Shown here in pieces: positions 33,164 to 41,647 of a DNA stretch of 64,000 bases. The notes beneath the pieces are model-generated. The model was not told the origin of the DNA, searched no databases, and was given only the letters and a program-made list of their open reading frames with translations. This DNA is from Chryseobacterium potabilaquae (lineage in GTDB: Bacteria > Bacteroidota > Bacteroidia > Flavobacteriales > Weeksellaceae), in NCBI RefSeq assembly GCF_902728265.1, contig NZ_CACVBR010000007.1, positions 78,094 through 142,093 of the forward strand. The letters are read 5' to 3'. The stretch's first letter is position 1; every line of letters begins with the position of its first letter. Both the position numbers and the translations under genes were made by a program.

Positions 33164-34042
33164 ATGCGTACCATACTTATTGAACCAACTGAAAACCCAA
33201 AAGTGATGAAATTTGTTGCAGATTACAACTTAATTCCAGGGTCTTTGGAGTTGGACAGAGAATCGGATATTTCGGAAATTCCCTTAGCACAGGAACTTTT
33301 CAATTATCCTTTTGTAGAAAGAATTTTCATTACGGCTAACTTTGTGGCAGTAGCAAAACAAGATACTGTAGAATGGGAACATGTAGTAGAAAGCCTAAAA
33401 AATGTGATTGAAGATGAATTACTCGCTAATCCCAGAATTTATCTCCAAAAAAAGAAAGAAATGTATCAGATTTACGCTGAAATGACGCCAAATCCAAATG
33501 TTATGAAGTTTGTTTCTAACCAACTTCTTTTGGAGGGTTTTGTGGAAGTAAAATCAAGAAATGAGGCTGAGGAAGTTCCATTAGCTCAAAATATTTTTAA
33601 AGATTTTGATTTTGCTACTGAAGTTTTTATTTCTGATAATTTTGTGGCAGTAACAAAAGATAATTCTGTAGAATGGCATCAAATAATGATGGCTGTTCGT
33701 GCGTCTATTGCGGACTATCTTCAAAACGGAGGTAAAATTTCAAACCTTGAACCTCAAAAACATGAAAATCCTGTGGAAAAAATAATCAATAGAGATTATA
33801 CGGAGGATGAGCAAAAAATTTCTGATATTTTAAATGAATATGTAGCGCCTGCCGTAGAAAATGATGGTGGAAAAATTTCATTAATGGAATACGATCAAGA
33901 GCACAAAACCGCTAAAATGCTTTTACAAGGAGCTTGTTCGGGATGCCCAAGCTCTACAGCAACATTGAAAAATGGAATTGAAAATATTTTAAAACAATTC
34001 GTGCCGGATCTGGTTGAAAAAGTAGAAGCCGTTAATGGATAA
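33164..34042 (+). CDS. NifU family Fe-S scaffold protein with duplicated Nfu N-domain
   Basis: 292 residues. The first two thirds are two copies of the Nfu N-terminal domain: residues about 1-90 (IEPTENPKVMKFVADYNLIPGS, PLAQELFNYPFVERIFITANFVAV) and about 105-195 (MTPNPNVMKFVSNQLLLEG, PLAQNIFKDFDFATEVFISDNFVAV). The C-terminal NifU domain has the cluster-binding CSGCPSS in LLQGACSGCPSSTATLKNGIENIL. It should carry Fe-S clusters to target proteins. It sits 9 bp before a lipoprotein and one gene away from hemH, which links cluster and haem iron use. Confidence 0.93.
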   Translation: MRTILIEPTENPKVMKFVADYNLIPGSLELDRESDISEIPLAQELFNYPFVERIFITANFVAVAKQDTVEWEHVVESLKNVIEDELLANPRIYLQKKKEMYQIYAEMTPNPNVMKFVSNQLLLEGFVEVKSRNEAEEVPLAQNIFKDFDFATEVFISDNFVAVTKDNSVEWHQIMMAVRASIADYLQNGGKISNLEPQKHENPVEKIINRDYTEDEQKISDILNEYVAPAVENDGGKISLMEYDQEHKTAKMLLQGACSGCPSSTATLKNGIENILKQFVPDLVEKVEAVNG

Positions 34043-34051
34043 ACATCAAAT

Positions 34052-34489
34052 ATGAAAGTATATTTCCTTTTAATTGGCATCAGCCTCTTTTCATGTAGCA
34101 ATAGACAGCAGCTTAATGATGGTATTCATGCCGATCTTATCGAAACAGGTTTAGCAAAAGACAGTATCCAAAAAATGGATATTGTTTTGGATAAATTAAA
34201 CAAAAAAAACACTACTTTTCTGGATTATTATTTTCATAATTACTATGAACTAGATAAAGAGGTTGGGAACGAAATTAAAAAAGTAAAAGGAGAGGAATTT
34301 GTTTATAATGCTAATGAGGAATACCAAGAGCTATTCACAAAATTAATGATAGAAAAAGGAAACCAATATTTAAAATCTTTGGATTTAACTGAAGATGAAG
34401 AAAGGTTGGCTCTGGAGGTATATATTTTACATTTAAAACAGAAATACGGTTCAGTGATTGATGAACGATTGAAAAATTTAAATAAATAA
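34052..34489 (+). CDS. hypothetical lipoprotein
   Basis: 145 residues. The signal sequence MKVYFLLIGISLFSC ends in a lipobox (LFSC), and the mature region is acidic and mostly helical (LIETGLAKDSIQKMDIVLDKLNKKN, TLDLTEDEERLALEVYILHLKQKYG in pattern). No family recognised. Its stop overlaps the hemH start as TAATG, so it is translated together with ferrochelatase, and it begins 9 bp after the NifU gene. Confidence 0.75.
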   Translation: MKVYFLLIGISLFSCSNRQQLNDGIHADLIETGLAKDSIQKMDIVLDKLNKKNTTFLDYYFHNYYELDKEVGNEIKKVKGEEFVYNANEEYQELFTKLMIEKGNQYLKSLDLTEDEERLALEVYILHLKQKYGSVIDERLKNLNK

Positions 34490-35517
34490 TGAAAGGAATT
34501 CTATTAGTAAATCTTGGTTCGCCGAAATCTACGGCAGTAAATGATGTAAAAGAATATCTAGATGAGTTCCTAATGGACGAAAGAGTAATTGATTATCGAT
34601 GGATTTTCCGTGCTCTACTCGTTCGTGGAATTATTTTGAAAACACGACCTGCAAAATCCGCAGAAGCCTACAAAACCGTTTGGACGGATGAAGGCTCTCC
34701 TTTGGTTGTTATCACAGAAAAAATTCAGAAAAAGCTTCAAAGGCTAGTGGATGTTCCTGTCGAAATAGGAATGAGATATGCAGAGCCAAGTATTGAAACG
34801 GGAATACAGAAGCTTGTCGATAAAGGGGTTTCTGAAATTGTACTCTTCCCACTCTATCCTCAATATGCTATGAGTACCACGGAAACTGTGATTGAGAAAG
34901 CAGAAGAGGTAAGAAAAAAGAAATTTTCGAATATAAAAATTAACTATATTCAACCCTTCTATAATAGGGATATCTATATTAATTGTCTTGCGGAAAGTAT
35001 CAAGAAAAAACTTCCGGAAAGTTTTGATGCCCTACAATTCTCTTATCATGGAGTTCCTGAACGGCACATTTATAAAACAGACCCATCCAAAACATGTAAA
35101 ATTGATGAAGCTAATTGTATCAATAGCCAAGTAGACACTCATAACGCTTATTGTTACAGACATCAGTGCTATAAAACTACAGAAGCTGTGATTGCAAAAA
35201 TGGGGATTCCGAAAGAAAAGTCAATTGTTTCTTTCCAATCCAGATTAGGGAAAGATAAATGGATTGAGCCTTATACGGATGAAACATTCGAAACCATTCC
35301 TAAGAAAGGAATAAAAGACTTAGTTGTTGTTTGTCCTGCTTTCGTTTCTGATTGTTTGGAAACTTTAGAAGAAATTTCGGTGGAGGGTAAAGAGCAGTTT
35401 CTCCATGCAGGTGGGCAAAACTTCCATTATATCCCCTGCCTTAACGATGAAGATGACTGGATTGATGTCATTAAAACCTTATGTCAGGAAAAATTAAATG
35501 ATTTTTATTTAGTATAA
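34489..35517 (+). CDS. hemH: ferrochelatase HemH
   Basis: 342 residues. It inserts Fe2+ into protoporphyrin IX, the last step of haem synthesis. KGILLVNLGSPKS begins the protein; the catalytic His187 lies in FSYHGVPERH and the acidic partner in FVSDCLETLEEIS. Between them is a four-Cys segment (Cys203, Cys210, Cys222, Cys227; TCKIDEANC, NAYCYRHQC). Internal cysteine sets like this are known to bind a [2Fe-2S] cluster in some bacterial ferrochelatases, so this enzyme may carry one. It is the third gene after NifU and a lipoprotein. Confidence 0.95.
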   Translation: MKGILLVNLGSPKSTAVNDVKEYLDEFLMDERVIDYRWIFRALLVRGIILKTRPAKSAEAYKTVWTDEGSPLVVITEKIQKKLQRLVDVPVEIGMRYAEPSIETGIQKLVDKGVSEIVLFPLYPQYAMSTTETVIEKAEEVRKKKFSNIKINYIQPFYNRDIYINCLAESIKKKLPESFDALQFSYHGVPERHIYKTDPSKTCKIDEANCINSQVDTHNAYCYRHQCYKTTEAVIAKMGIPKEKSIVSFQSRLGKDKWIEPYTDETFETIPKKGIKDLVVVCPAFVSDCLETLEEISVEGKEQFLHAGGQNFHYIPCLNDEDDWIDVIKTLCQEKLNDFYLV

Positions 35518-35523
35518 AAATAT

Positions 35524-35554
35524 AATAACCTTCGTTTTGAAGGTTATTTTTTTT
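35524..35554 (+). terminator. terminator after hemH
   Basis: AATAACCTTC / GAAGGTTATT with a five-base loop followed by eight T. Confidence 0.9.
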
Positions 35555-35646
35555 AATTTCACTTTATATCAAAAATAATTTTCCTAATCGCATTTCTATT
35601 CATCTTATACTTTCAATTCTCTTTTTATAATGTTAGAATTAGTTTG

Positions 35647-36074
35647 TTATATTTGTATAATATAAGATAATGCATTATTCTTATGAAGCCATTTTACATT
35701 CGAGGGATTATCATAATACCAAAATCCACGACATAACGTTCCTTATGTAGAACCTACTCCGGCTACTCCTGAATTGGCTGTGTTAAAAACAATAAAGCCA
35801 TCATAAAAAGTAGGATAGTTGTTAGCTATTCCAAAAGGTCCTTGCGAAAAATTATCAAATAAAGTTAAATCTATTCTTGGAAATAATAACCCTTTCCTAC
35901 GTTCGATGTAGCATTATAAATAGGATTTGACGAAGCGCCAATAAATGCAGAGCTATGGGCCGCTGATGAATTAGCAGTACTATTAGCTATTCTTACTTGA
36001 CTATAAAAATAACTTCCCGAGGCTAAAAGAATTAATAAGATAACCTTCTTTGTTTTAATAAATATATTTTTCAT
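35647..36074 (-). pseudogene. decayed secreted-protein gene (frameshift plus nonsense)
   Basis: On the minus strand from 36074 an intact start MKNIFIKTKKVILLILLASG leads into SQVRIANSTANSSAAHSSAF and NATSNVGKG, then the frame stops at 35871-35873. Shifting by one base restores the sequence LLFPRIDLTLFDNFSQGPFG, then NNYPTFYDGFIVFNTANSGVAGVGST, then a TAA, beyond which the frame continues as GTLCRGFWYYDNPSNVKW. From memory this follows the plan of repeated secreted proteins in Chryseobacterium (SQVRIxxSTAN.., GKGLLFPRTDL, GFWYYDN). So at least one single-base deletion and one nonsense change are present, and the rest of the gene is lost. Confidence 0.75.
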
Positions 36075-36102
36075 TTCTAAAATATGTGTTTCATGTTAAG
36101 AT

Positions 36103-36279
36103 TTAGAATCCGGAAACCCAATCCCATGATCCATTACTTGTACCTCCTAAATACACCAATATTCCAGAGTCACCAGCAATTACCTGAGTAGTTGAAGTGT
36201 TTCTAAGAGCAGGAGAAATATCCATATTGTTCAACCCAGTATTGGAAACGTAAACTTTTTTATCTATAGAAATTCCCCT
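36103..36279 (-). pseudogene. C-terminal remnant of a second secreted-protein gene
   Basis: Minus strand reads ISIDKKVYVSNTGLNNMDIS, then ALRNTSTTQVIAGDSGILVY and LGGTSNGSWDWVSGF followed by a stop at 36103-36105. The frame is closed upstream by TGA at 36280-36282 and has no start. It looks like the last 59 codons of a protein of the same secreted family as the neighbouring pseudogene, ending 28 bp before that pseudogene's start codon. The N-terminal part is gone. Confidence 0.6.
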
Positions 36280-36545
36280 TCAGAATAAATTGAAGATTAG
36301 TCCTTTATCTCTTAAATTAAAATGTAAAGTCTAAATAGAAAATATGGATAAATAGTTTTCATATCAAAATAGCACAAAAACACAAATAAATAAGAACCAC
36401 CCCTAAAAAAAACAATAATAAATTGAAAAAATTATAAAAAAAACAACAATACCCTCTTTTTATTTTAAAACAAAACTGAAATTATAATATTTTTTCGTAT
36501 ATTTACCCTATGAAATAAAATTTATTAATCTTAAAAATTAAAATA
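36280..36545. other. AT-rich spacer before the toxin-antitoxin genes
   Basis: No gene is recognised. A near-consensus -7 sequence TATATTTA at 36498-36505 lies about 40 bases before the antitoxin start and may be its promoter. Confidence 0.4.
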
Positions 36546-36773
36546 ATGAATACAACTATTGAAATTTTAAAAAATAAAATTGAAAGTTTTACTCCAGAAC
36601 TTTTGGAAGCATTTGTAAAAATGGTAGAACGTTTTGAGGTTAAAAGAGAATTTATAATTCCTCAATTTCAATTGGATGAAGTTTTATATAGGATTCAATT
36701 TCATGATGAAAACCCTAAGACTAAATTAGATTTTTACGAAAATATCACAGAGCTTCAAAAAGATTGTGCATAA
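36546..36773 (+). CDS. putative antitoxin of a RelE/ParE-type module
   Basis: 75 residues: a helical N-terminus (NTTIEILKNKIESFTPELLEAFVKMVERFE) and a C-terminal part YRIQFHDENPKTKLDFYENITEL that resembles the toxin-binding tail of small addiction-module antitoxins. It lies directly before, and within a base or so of, a RelE/ParE-like gene, the standard antitoxin-first order. No DNA-binding fold is obvious. The call rests mainly on size and context. Confidence 0.65.
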   Translation: MNTTIEILKNKIESFTPELLEAFVKMVERFEVKREFIIPQFQLDEVLYRIQFHDENPKTKLDFYENITELQKDCA

Positions 36774-36774
36774 A

Positions 36775-37038
36775 ATGAAAGTATTTCTCTCTTCCATTGC
36801 AAAAAATGACATAAGACTTCTTATGAGGGTTTTTAATGCAGAAAAAACATACAAAGGGATGGATTTCCTCGAGGGCTTAAAGGAATCGATTGGCCAAATT
36901 CTGCAATATTCGGAAACCCCGGAAAAAAGATGTAGAAAAGTTACTGTCAATAAAATGCAAAATTTCCCCGTGAATATTCATTATATTTTTGAAGATGAAG
37001 AGAGTCTTTTAGTAACCGCTATTTTTAAAGAAAATTAA
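36775..37038 (+). CDS. RelE/ParE family toxin
   Basis: 87 residues from the ATG at 36775 (MKVFLSSIAKNDIRLLMRVF); an ATG at 36766 would overlap the antitoxin by 8 bp. The pattern fits the ParE/RelE fold: a first strand, two helices (EGLKESIGQILQYSETPEKRCRKV) and terminal strands (FPVNIHYIFEDEESLLVTAIF). RelE members cleave mRNA on the ribosome, ParE members poison gyrase; which applies here is unclear. It lies beside decayed genes, as mobile toxin-antitoxin modules often do. Confidence 0.7.
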   Translation: MKVFLSSIAKNDIRLLMRVFNAEKTYKGMDFLEGLKESIGQILQYSETPEKRCRKVTVNKMQNFPVNIHYIFEDEESLLVTAIFKEN

Positions 37039-37138
37039 GGATTAAAGTGAGAAAGGGGCATTCCTCTCTTTTAATTATATTATTTGAATAAATATTTGAT
37101 CAACCTAGACCTATTATTACACAATGCCTATTGGCAAT

Positions 37139-37170
37139 AACCTTGTAGAGTGCTTCTATAAGGTTTTTTA
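37139..37170 (+). terminator. terminator after the toxin gene
   Basis: AACCTTGTAGA / TCTATAAGGTT (one mismatch) plus a T-run. Confidence 0.6.
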
Positions 37171-37180
37171 ATCCTATTTT

Positions 37181-38392
37181 TCACCTCACAGGAGTTCTAA
37201 ACTCTCCATAACCCAACAATCCATCATAGTTTCTGCCGAAAGGTTTGTAATATAAGAATGCTTGATAAAGGTTTTCTGTCTGCCAAAAATTTCCATTAAT
37301 CTCTCCAAAATTTAAATTCCCATCCTGCCCTTTTGTGGCCAGAATATAATTGTAAAAACCTTGTTTAAGATATATTTTTGCAACATATTTTTTAGCTGCT
37401 TCATCGTAATACATTTGATTTTCTTTACTTGGCTTAAAATCATTAAAACCTCCTAAAATATAAATTTCTTTATCTACAGGTTCTGAGTCCAAAGAGAAGT
37501 AGACCCAAGAATAATCTCCTTCCCTTTCTGCATTTCTTTCAATTCCCATATCATTTCTTCGATAATACCAAGCTCCATTTACATCTGGCTGGTATTGATA
37601 GTTCAAAGGAAATGCCCAAACGGAATGAAGATAGGTATGATTCACTCCATCTTTCACCTCCGTAGCCTGAACCATATCCGCTGCTCTATTCATATTTTTG
37701 CTATCAAAATAATAAAACTCATTATTTCCCGGAAAAGCAAGATTCATTTGTTGAAAAAGCAACTGATTTCCTAGTGCAACACTAGGTTTTAAATTATTTA
37801 CTGTAACATTGGGATTATTATTTTGCATCACATTCAAAGTCGTTGAGCTTACATTGGCAGAAAGATCACCTCCTTTAGAAACTACTTTTACCTCCACTCT
37901 TTGATTGACGTTGGGATTCCTTACATCTGCCACCCTAGAGACATTCAAAGCAATATTAACCCCATCTTCTACCACACAAAACCTTCTTTTAAAAAGAGGT
38001 TTTTCAACCGAATCCTTATATACAATTAATTCAAAATTTCCTGAAATTTTGGGTTGTATTTTATCATTGGGAAAATTTAAAGTATAATGGGTATAAGATT
38101 GCAAAGTATTAAATGAATATTGAAATTTATCCAATAATCCATTTAAACTCCCATTAGCAATTTCTGTAAAAAAAAGTTGATCATCATTCCAATTGCGATC
38201 ATAATGTTTAATAGTATATCTATAAATTTCACTAGCGTTGGTAAGATCATCAAAACTTAAAACCAATTGCTGATTAAAATTAATGATGGGAGTCTCATCA
38301 TTCGTTTGAGGATTAAATAATTGTATGCTTTGGATATTTTGTCCAAAAAACAAACCACCCAAAGAAATTAAAAATATTTGCAATGTTTTCAT
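37181..38392 (-). CDS. type IX secretion system plug protein (DUF5103)
   Basis: 403 residues with a signal peptide (to FFGQ). IQSIQLFNPQTNDETPIINF, LVLSFDDL, YRYTIKHYDRNWNDDQLFF and SYTHYTLNFPN fit the DUF5103/T9SS plug family throughout, and the length is normal. Plug binds the SprA translocon and closes its pore when no PorV carrier is bound. It supports a working type IX secretion system in this organism. A near-consensus -7 box (TATATTCG, minus strand) ends five bases before the ATG. It is divergent from the MBL-fold gene. Confidence 0.88.
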   Translation of the reverse strand: MKTLQIFLISLGGLFFGQNIQSIQLFNPQTNDETPIINFNQQLVLSFDDLTNASEIYRYTIKHYDRNWNDDQLFFTEIANGSLNGLLDKFQYSFNTLQSYTHYTLNFPNDKIQPKISGNFELIVYKDSVEKPLFKRRFCVVEDGVNIALNVSRVADVRNPNVNQRVEVKVVSKGGDLSANVSSTTLNVMQNNNPNVTVNNLKPSVALGNQLLFQQMNLAFPGNNEFYYFDSKNMNRAADMVQATEVKDGVNHTYLHSVWAFPLNYQYQPDVNGAWYYRRNDMGIERNAEREGDYSWVYFSLDSEPVDKEIYILGGFNDFKPSKENQMYYDEAAKKYVAKIYLKQGFYNYILATKGQDGNLNFGEINGNFWQTENLYQAFLYYKPFGRNYDGLLGYGEFRTPVR

Positions 38393-38436
38393 TATTACGA
38401 ATATAGCGAAAAATAAGCAGTTTCTTAATAATATCG

Positions 38437-38444
38437 TATTTTTG
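38437..38444 (+). promoter_or_regulatory. -7 element of the MBL-fold hydrolase gene
   Basis: TATTTTTG, a TAnnTTTG match, 18 bases before the ATG at 38463. Confidence 0.5.
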
Positions 38445-38462
38445 AATAAAAAAAAATCAGAT

Positions 38463-39101
38463 ATGCTTCAGATTCAAGGTTTCGTATTTAACTTCGCCAG
38501 TGAAAATACCTACATCCTTTACAATGAGAATAAAAATGCTTGGTTAATTGATCCGGGAAATATGAATGATCAGGAAACCCAAGCTATAGACAATTTTATC
38601 AAAGAAAATGGACTAAAAATTCAAAAAATCCTTTTAACGCATGCTCACATAGACCATGTTTTCGGACTGCAATGGGCATTTGATACCTTTAAAGTACCTG
38701 TAAGTATTCACCCGGATGAGAAGGAGATTTTGGATATGCTGGCAGCAAGTGGAGCTAGATTTGGAATCCAGATTCAACCTGTAAACGTTGAGCTAACCTA
38801 TGTAAATGAAGGTGATCAATTAGATTTTGATGGTGAAAAATTCAATATTTATCATGTTCCAGGACACTCTCCAGGTAGTGTGGTATGTCATAACGAAAAT
38901 CAAAACTTTATTATTTCCGGTGATGTCCTTTTTGAAGGAAGTATTGGTAGAACTGATCTTTATAAGGGAAATTACGAACAGTTAATTGAAGGAATTAAAA
39001 CAAAGCTCTTCATCTTAAATGATAAGACTCAAGTATTTTCAGGTCATGGAAACCCTACCACCATTGGATTTGAGAGACAATATAATCCTTTTTTTAAATA
39101 A
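38463..39101 (+). CDS. MBL-fold metallo-hydrolase (glyoxalase II-like)
   Basis: 212 residues from the ATG at 38463; the frame is open further upstream, but that stretch lies over the divergent gene and has no homology. The metal motif is THAHIDH (His60, His62, Asp64, His65), followed by VPGHSPGSVV, ISGDVLFEGSIGRTDL and FSGHGNPTTIG. This matches the YcbL/glyoxalase II-like subgroup of small hydrolases. It is probably cytoplasmic; the thioester substrate is unknown. Confidence 0.9.
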   Translation: MLQIQGFVFNFASENTYILYNENKNAWLIDPGNMNDQETQAIDNFIKENGLKIQKILLTHAHIDHVFGLQWAFDTFKVPVSIHPDEKEILDMLAASGARFGIQIQPVNVELTYVNEGDQLDFDGEKFNIYHVPGHSPGSVVCHNENQNFIISGDVLFEGSIGRTDLYKGNYEQLIEGIKTKLFILNDKTQVFSGHGNPTTIGFERQYNPFFK

Positions 39102-39142
39102 TAAGATCGCTCATATAGAAAAGTGAGATTCTATAAAAAGCT

Positions 39143-39170
39143 AAAACCACCAGAATGATCTGGCGGTTTT
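39143..39170. terminator. bidirectional terminator MBL gene / TonB receptor gene
   Basis: AAAACCACCAGA / TCTGGCGGTTTT (one mismatch) with loop ATGA, between convergent genes. Confidence 0.85.
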
Positions 39171-39193
39171 AATTGTACAAAAAAGGCTAAATA

Positions 39194-41623
39194 TTAGAAA
39201 TCCAAAGTAATGGATGCTCTTGCTGCGGCTCCCATGATTGGTCTTGCCATAATGATTCCATCATCTGTTGGCGAACCAGCTCTTGGGTCTCCCTCGGTAA
39301 TTCCAATAGTGTTAAATATATTAGTTCCATCAATCGCAAAACGTATTTTTCCTAACTGGTAAGACATTCCTGCTCCAACTTCACTAAAAGAAGGTAAAGT
39401 CTGAACATTCAATTCATCCTGAAAACGTTTTCCATAATAATTCATACTTACGTAAGCTCTCCAAGATTTTGTAATGTTCACCGCGGGAGAAATATTGAAA
39501 TAAAATTTAGGCATTCTTCTCACTGTATTCCCTTCTAGCAAACTTCCAGATTCCAGATTCTTATATTTGGGATTCTGAATCGTTCCATTAAATGTAACTT
39601 CTACTACATTATTAAGCAGACGAGCATATCCTTCCAGCTCCACACCATAATTCTGGGTATTTGCAAAAGTATTTTCTGAAGTTCCATCAGAGAAAATATC
39701 TGTAAATGAAAGATTTTTTAATGTAGAATAGAATGGAATCACGGCCACATCAAAAGTTCGCGAATAATATTTATATCCTATCTCCAACTGATTCGTTAAT
39801 ACAGATTTTAAAGGTTGATCCTGATTCGGATTTGAGAAATAATTATAGTAAGCTTCCTCATTTGGAGACCTGAATCCGTTAGAAAAACGGGCATATACTG
39901 CATTCTCTTTATTAATCTTATAGTTGGTAGCCAATGTATAAGATACCCTATCTATATTATAATTCCAATAGGTAAACTTATTTCCCAAAACGCTCATACT
40001 ATCATCAGCAGTCGTGGTTGTGAAATCATGGGTCCCATCAGTCGTTAACCCTGAGTTATTGAGATTAGAGGTTGTCGTATTGGCAAAATTACCTTTATAG
40101 AAATCATGGCTATAGCGAATCCCAGCATTGACACTCAAAGCGTCTGTAATATTATAGTCTAAGTTTACATATAAGTCATTTAAACTTCCTTGCGTTTGAG
40201 TATCTCGTTGTAAGAAAGTCATATCTGTAACTCCATTATACGTTTTAGAATAACCAACATCTGTGGGATTAAGAGAAGTATCTACTAAATTCAACAATTC
40301 CGGACGATCTGTAGCCGTCGTAAGGATATTACTCCAATTCCAGTATTGATGAGACTTCCAGTTCGATTTATAGAATCCTGCTGTAATATTTCCTTTTTCT
40401 AATTTATAATTAAATTGCAAGTCATTTACAAAGTTATTCATCTGTTTATCAATTGCCCAGAATCCCAATTTTTGAACATAGGCCGGATTTACGATAGCAC
40501 CAGAATTCACTAAGGAATACTGATAATTATTTCCCGTAATTCCAAGTCCTCCTGCAAAGCCCGCTGCTGTTTGAGGTCCACCAGATGGAAAAATGCCTGT
40601 ATAATTCATATTAATATCAGTGTATCTTGTTTTATTAATCACACTGATATTATTTCCTAAATCATACTTAAATTCAGCTCCCAACACATCAACTTTTGGG
40701 TGAATACCATCTTCCAAATTTCTCTTGAAAAAACCACCTCCCGCTTGTGGAATATTTAACTGACTAATGTTTCTATAACTGTATGTTCCGTAATTGGGAT
40801 CAAATCCGGAAAAGCCTTTCAGATCATTTCCGTTTTGCACTAATGGTATCGGAAGGAAAAATGTATTTCTATCATTCAGTTTTTTATAATAAATTTTAGC
40901 ATATCCTTTATCGAAAACATATTTTACATTCATTCTGACTTGCCCGCCATTATTAGCCTTAAATCCTGTTTTTCTAATTCCATCATCTGTTCTATAAAAA
41001 CCTCCTACATTAAAAAATAATTTATCCTGAACCAAAGCACCTCCTACATTTACATCCGTACGCATCAATCCGTAGGTGCTCGTTTCTAATTTTGCAGTTC
41101 CTTTAAAATCATTCCCGCCTTCTTTTGTAATAAAATTGATAAGCCCTCCGGGAGAATTAGTGGCATAAATAGATCCTGAACCTCCTCTCAATGCTTCTAA
41201 TCTGCTCACCGAATTATCTACACGGAAAAAATTATCGGCATTGGCAAATTGTAACGCTCCATCTTCAAAAACGGGTAAACCATCTTCCTGAACTTGAACA
41301 AATTCATAAGCTCCTGCTGAAGGAATACCTCTGGCAAAAAGATTATTACCTACCTCACCTCCTGAAGTTTCCACAGCAAAACCCGGAACTCTTTGCAATA
41401 AGGCAGCTGCACTTATAGGATTTTGTTTTTGAATTTCTTTTGCACTGAAGGTAGAAATTGCCGTACTGGACTCTATTTTCTTTTTAGGATTTGAGTTTCC
41501 TGTAATCACTACTTGATCGATAGAAGCTGTTCTTGTAGAATCCTGAATAGTTTCCTGTCCATACACATTATTAAAATAAAGTGTAGCAACCGCAGAGATT
41601 AAAAAAACGGATTTATTTTTCAT
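39194..41623 (-). CDS. TonB-dependent receptor (probable trehalose-linked)
   Basis: 809 residues from the Met at 41623. Signal peptide to VYGQ; then a TonB-box-like region (ASIDQVVITG), the plug domain (AALLQRVPGFAVETSGG, GLPVFEDGALQFANADNFFRVDNSVSRLEALRGGSGSIYATNSPGGLINF) and a 22-strand-type barrel ending in ARASITLDF with a C-terminal Phe. It lacks the carboxypeptidase-like N-terminal domain and SusD partner of SusC-type systems. It follows the trehalase by 24 bp in the same operon, so it probably imports trehalose or a trehalose-containing glycoside. Confidence 0.88.
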   Translation of the reverse strand: MKNKSVFLISAVATLYFNNVYGQETIQDSTRTASIDQVVITGNSNPKKKIESSTAISTFSAKEIQKQNPISAAALLQRVPGFAVETSGGEVGNNLFARGIPSAGAYEFVQVQEDGLPVFEDGALQFANADNFFRVDNSVSRLEALRGGSGSIYATNSPGGLINFITKEGGNDFKGTAKLETSTYGLMRTDVNVGGALVQDKLFFNVGGFYRTDDGIRKTGFKANNGGQVRMNVKYVFDKGYAKIYYKKLNDRNTFFLPIPLVQNGNDLKGFSGFDPNYGTYSYRNISQLNIPQAGGGFFKRNLEDGIHPKVDVLGAEFKYDLGNNISVINKTRYTDINMNYTGIFPSGGPQTAAGFAGGLGITGNNYQYSLVNSGAIVNPAYVQKLGFWAIDKQMNNFVNDLQFNYKLEKGNITAGFYKSNWKSHQYWNWSNILTTATDRPELLNLVDTSLNPTDVGYSKTYNGVTDMTFLQRDTQTQGSLNDLYVNLDYNITDALSVNAGIRYSHDFYKGNFANTTTSNLNNSGLTTDGTHDFTTTTADDSMSVLGNKFTYWNYNIDRVSYTLATNYKINKENAVYARFSNGFRSPNEEAYYNYFSNPNQDQPLKSVLTNQLEIGYKYYSRTFDVAVIPFYSTLKNLSFTDIFSDGTSENTFANTQNYGVELEGYARLLNNVVEVTFNGTIQNPKYKNLESGSLLEGNTVRRMPKFYFNISPAVNITKSWRAYVSMNYYGKRFQDELNVQTLPSFSEVGAGMSYQLGKIRFAIDGTNIFNTIGITEGDPRAGSPTDDGIIMARPIMGAAARASITLDF

Positions 41624-41647
41624 AGTCATATGGATTTATAGTTAATG

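Noticed and set aside
36546..36773. The small gene as an HTH antitoxin
   Set aside because: No helix-turn-helix pattern is visible; kept only as an antitoxin by context.
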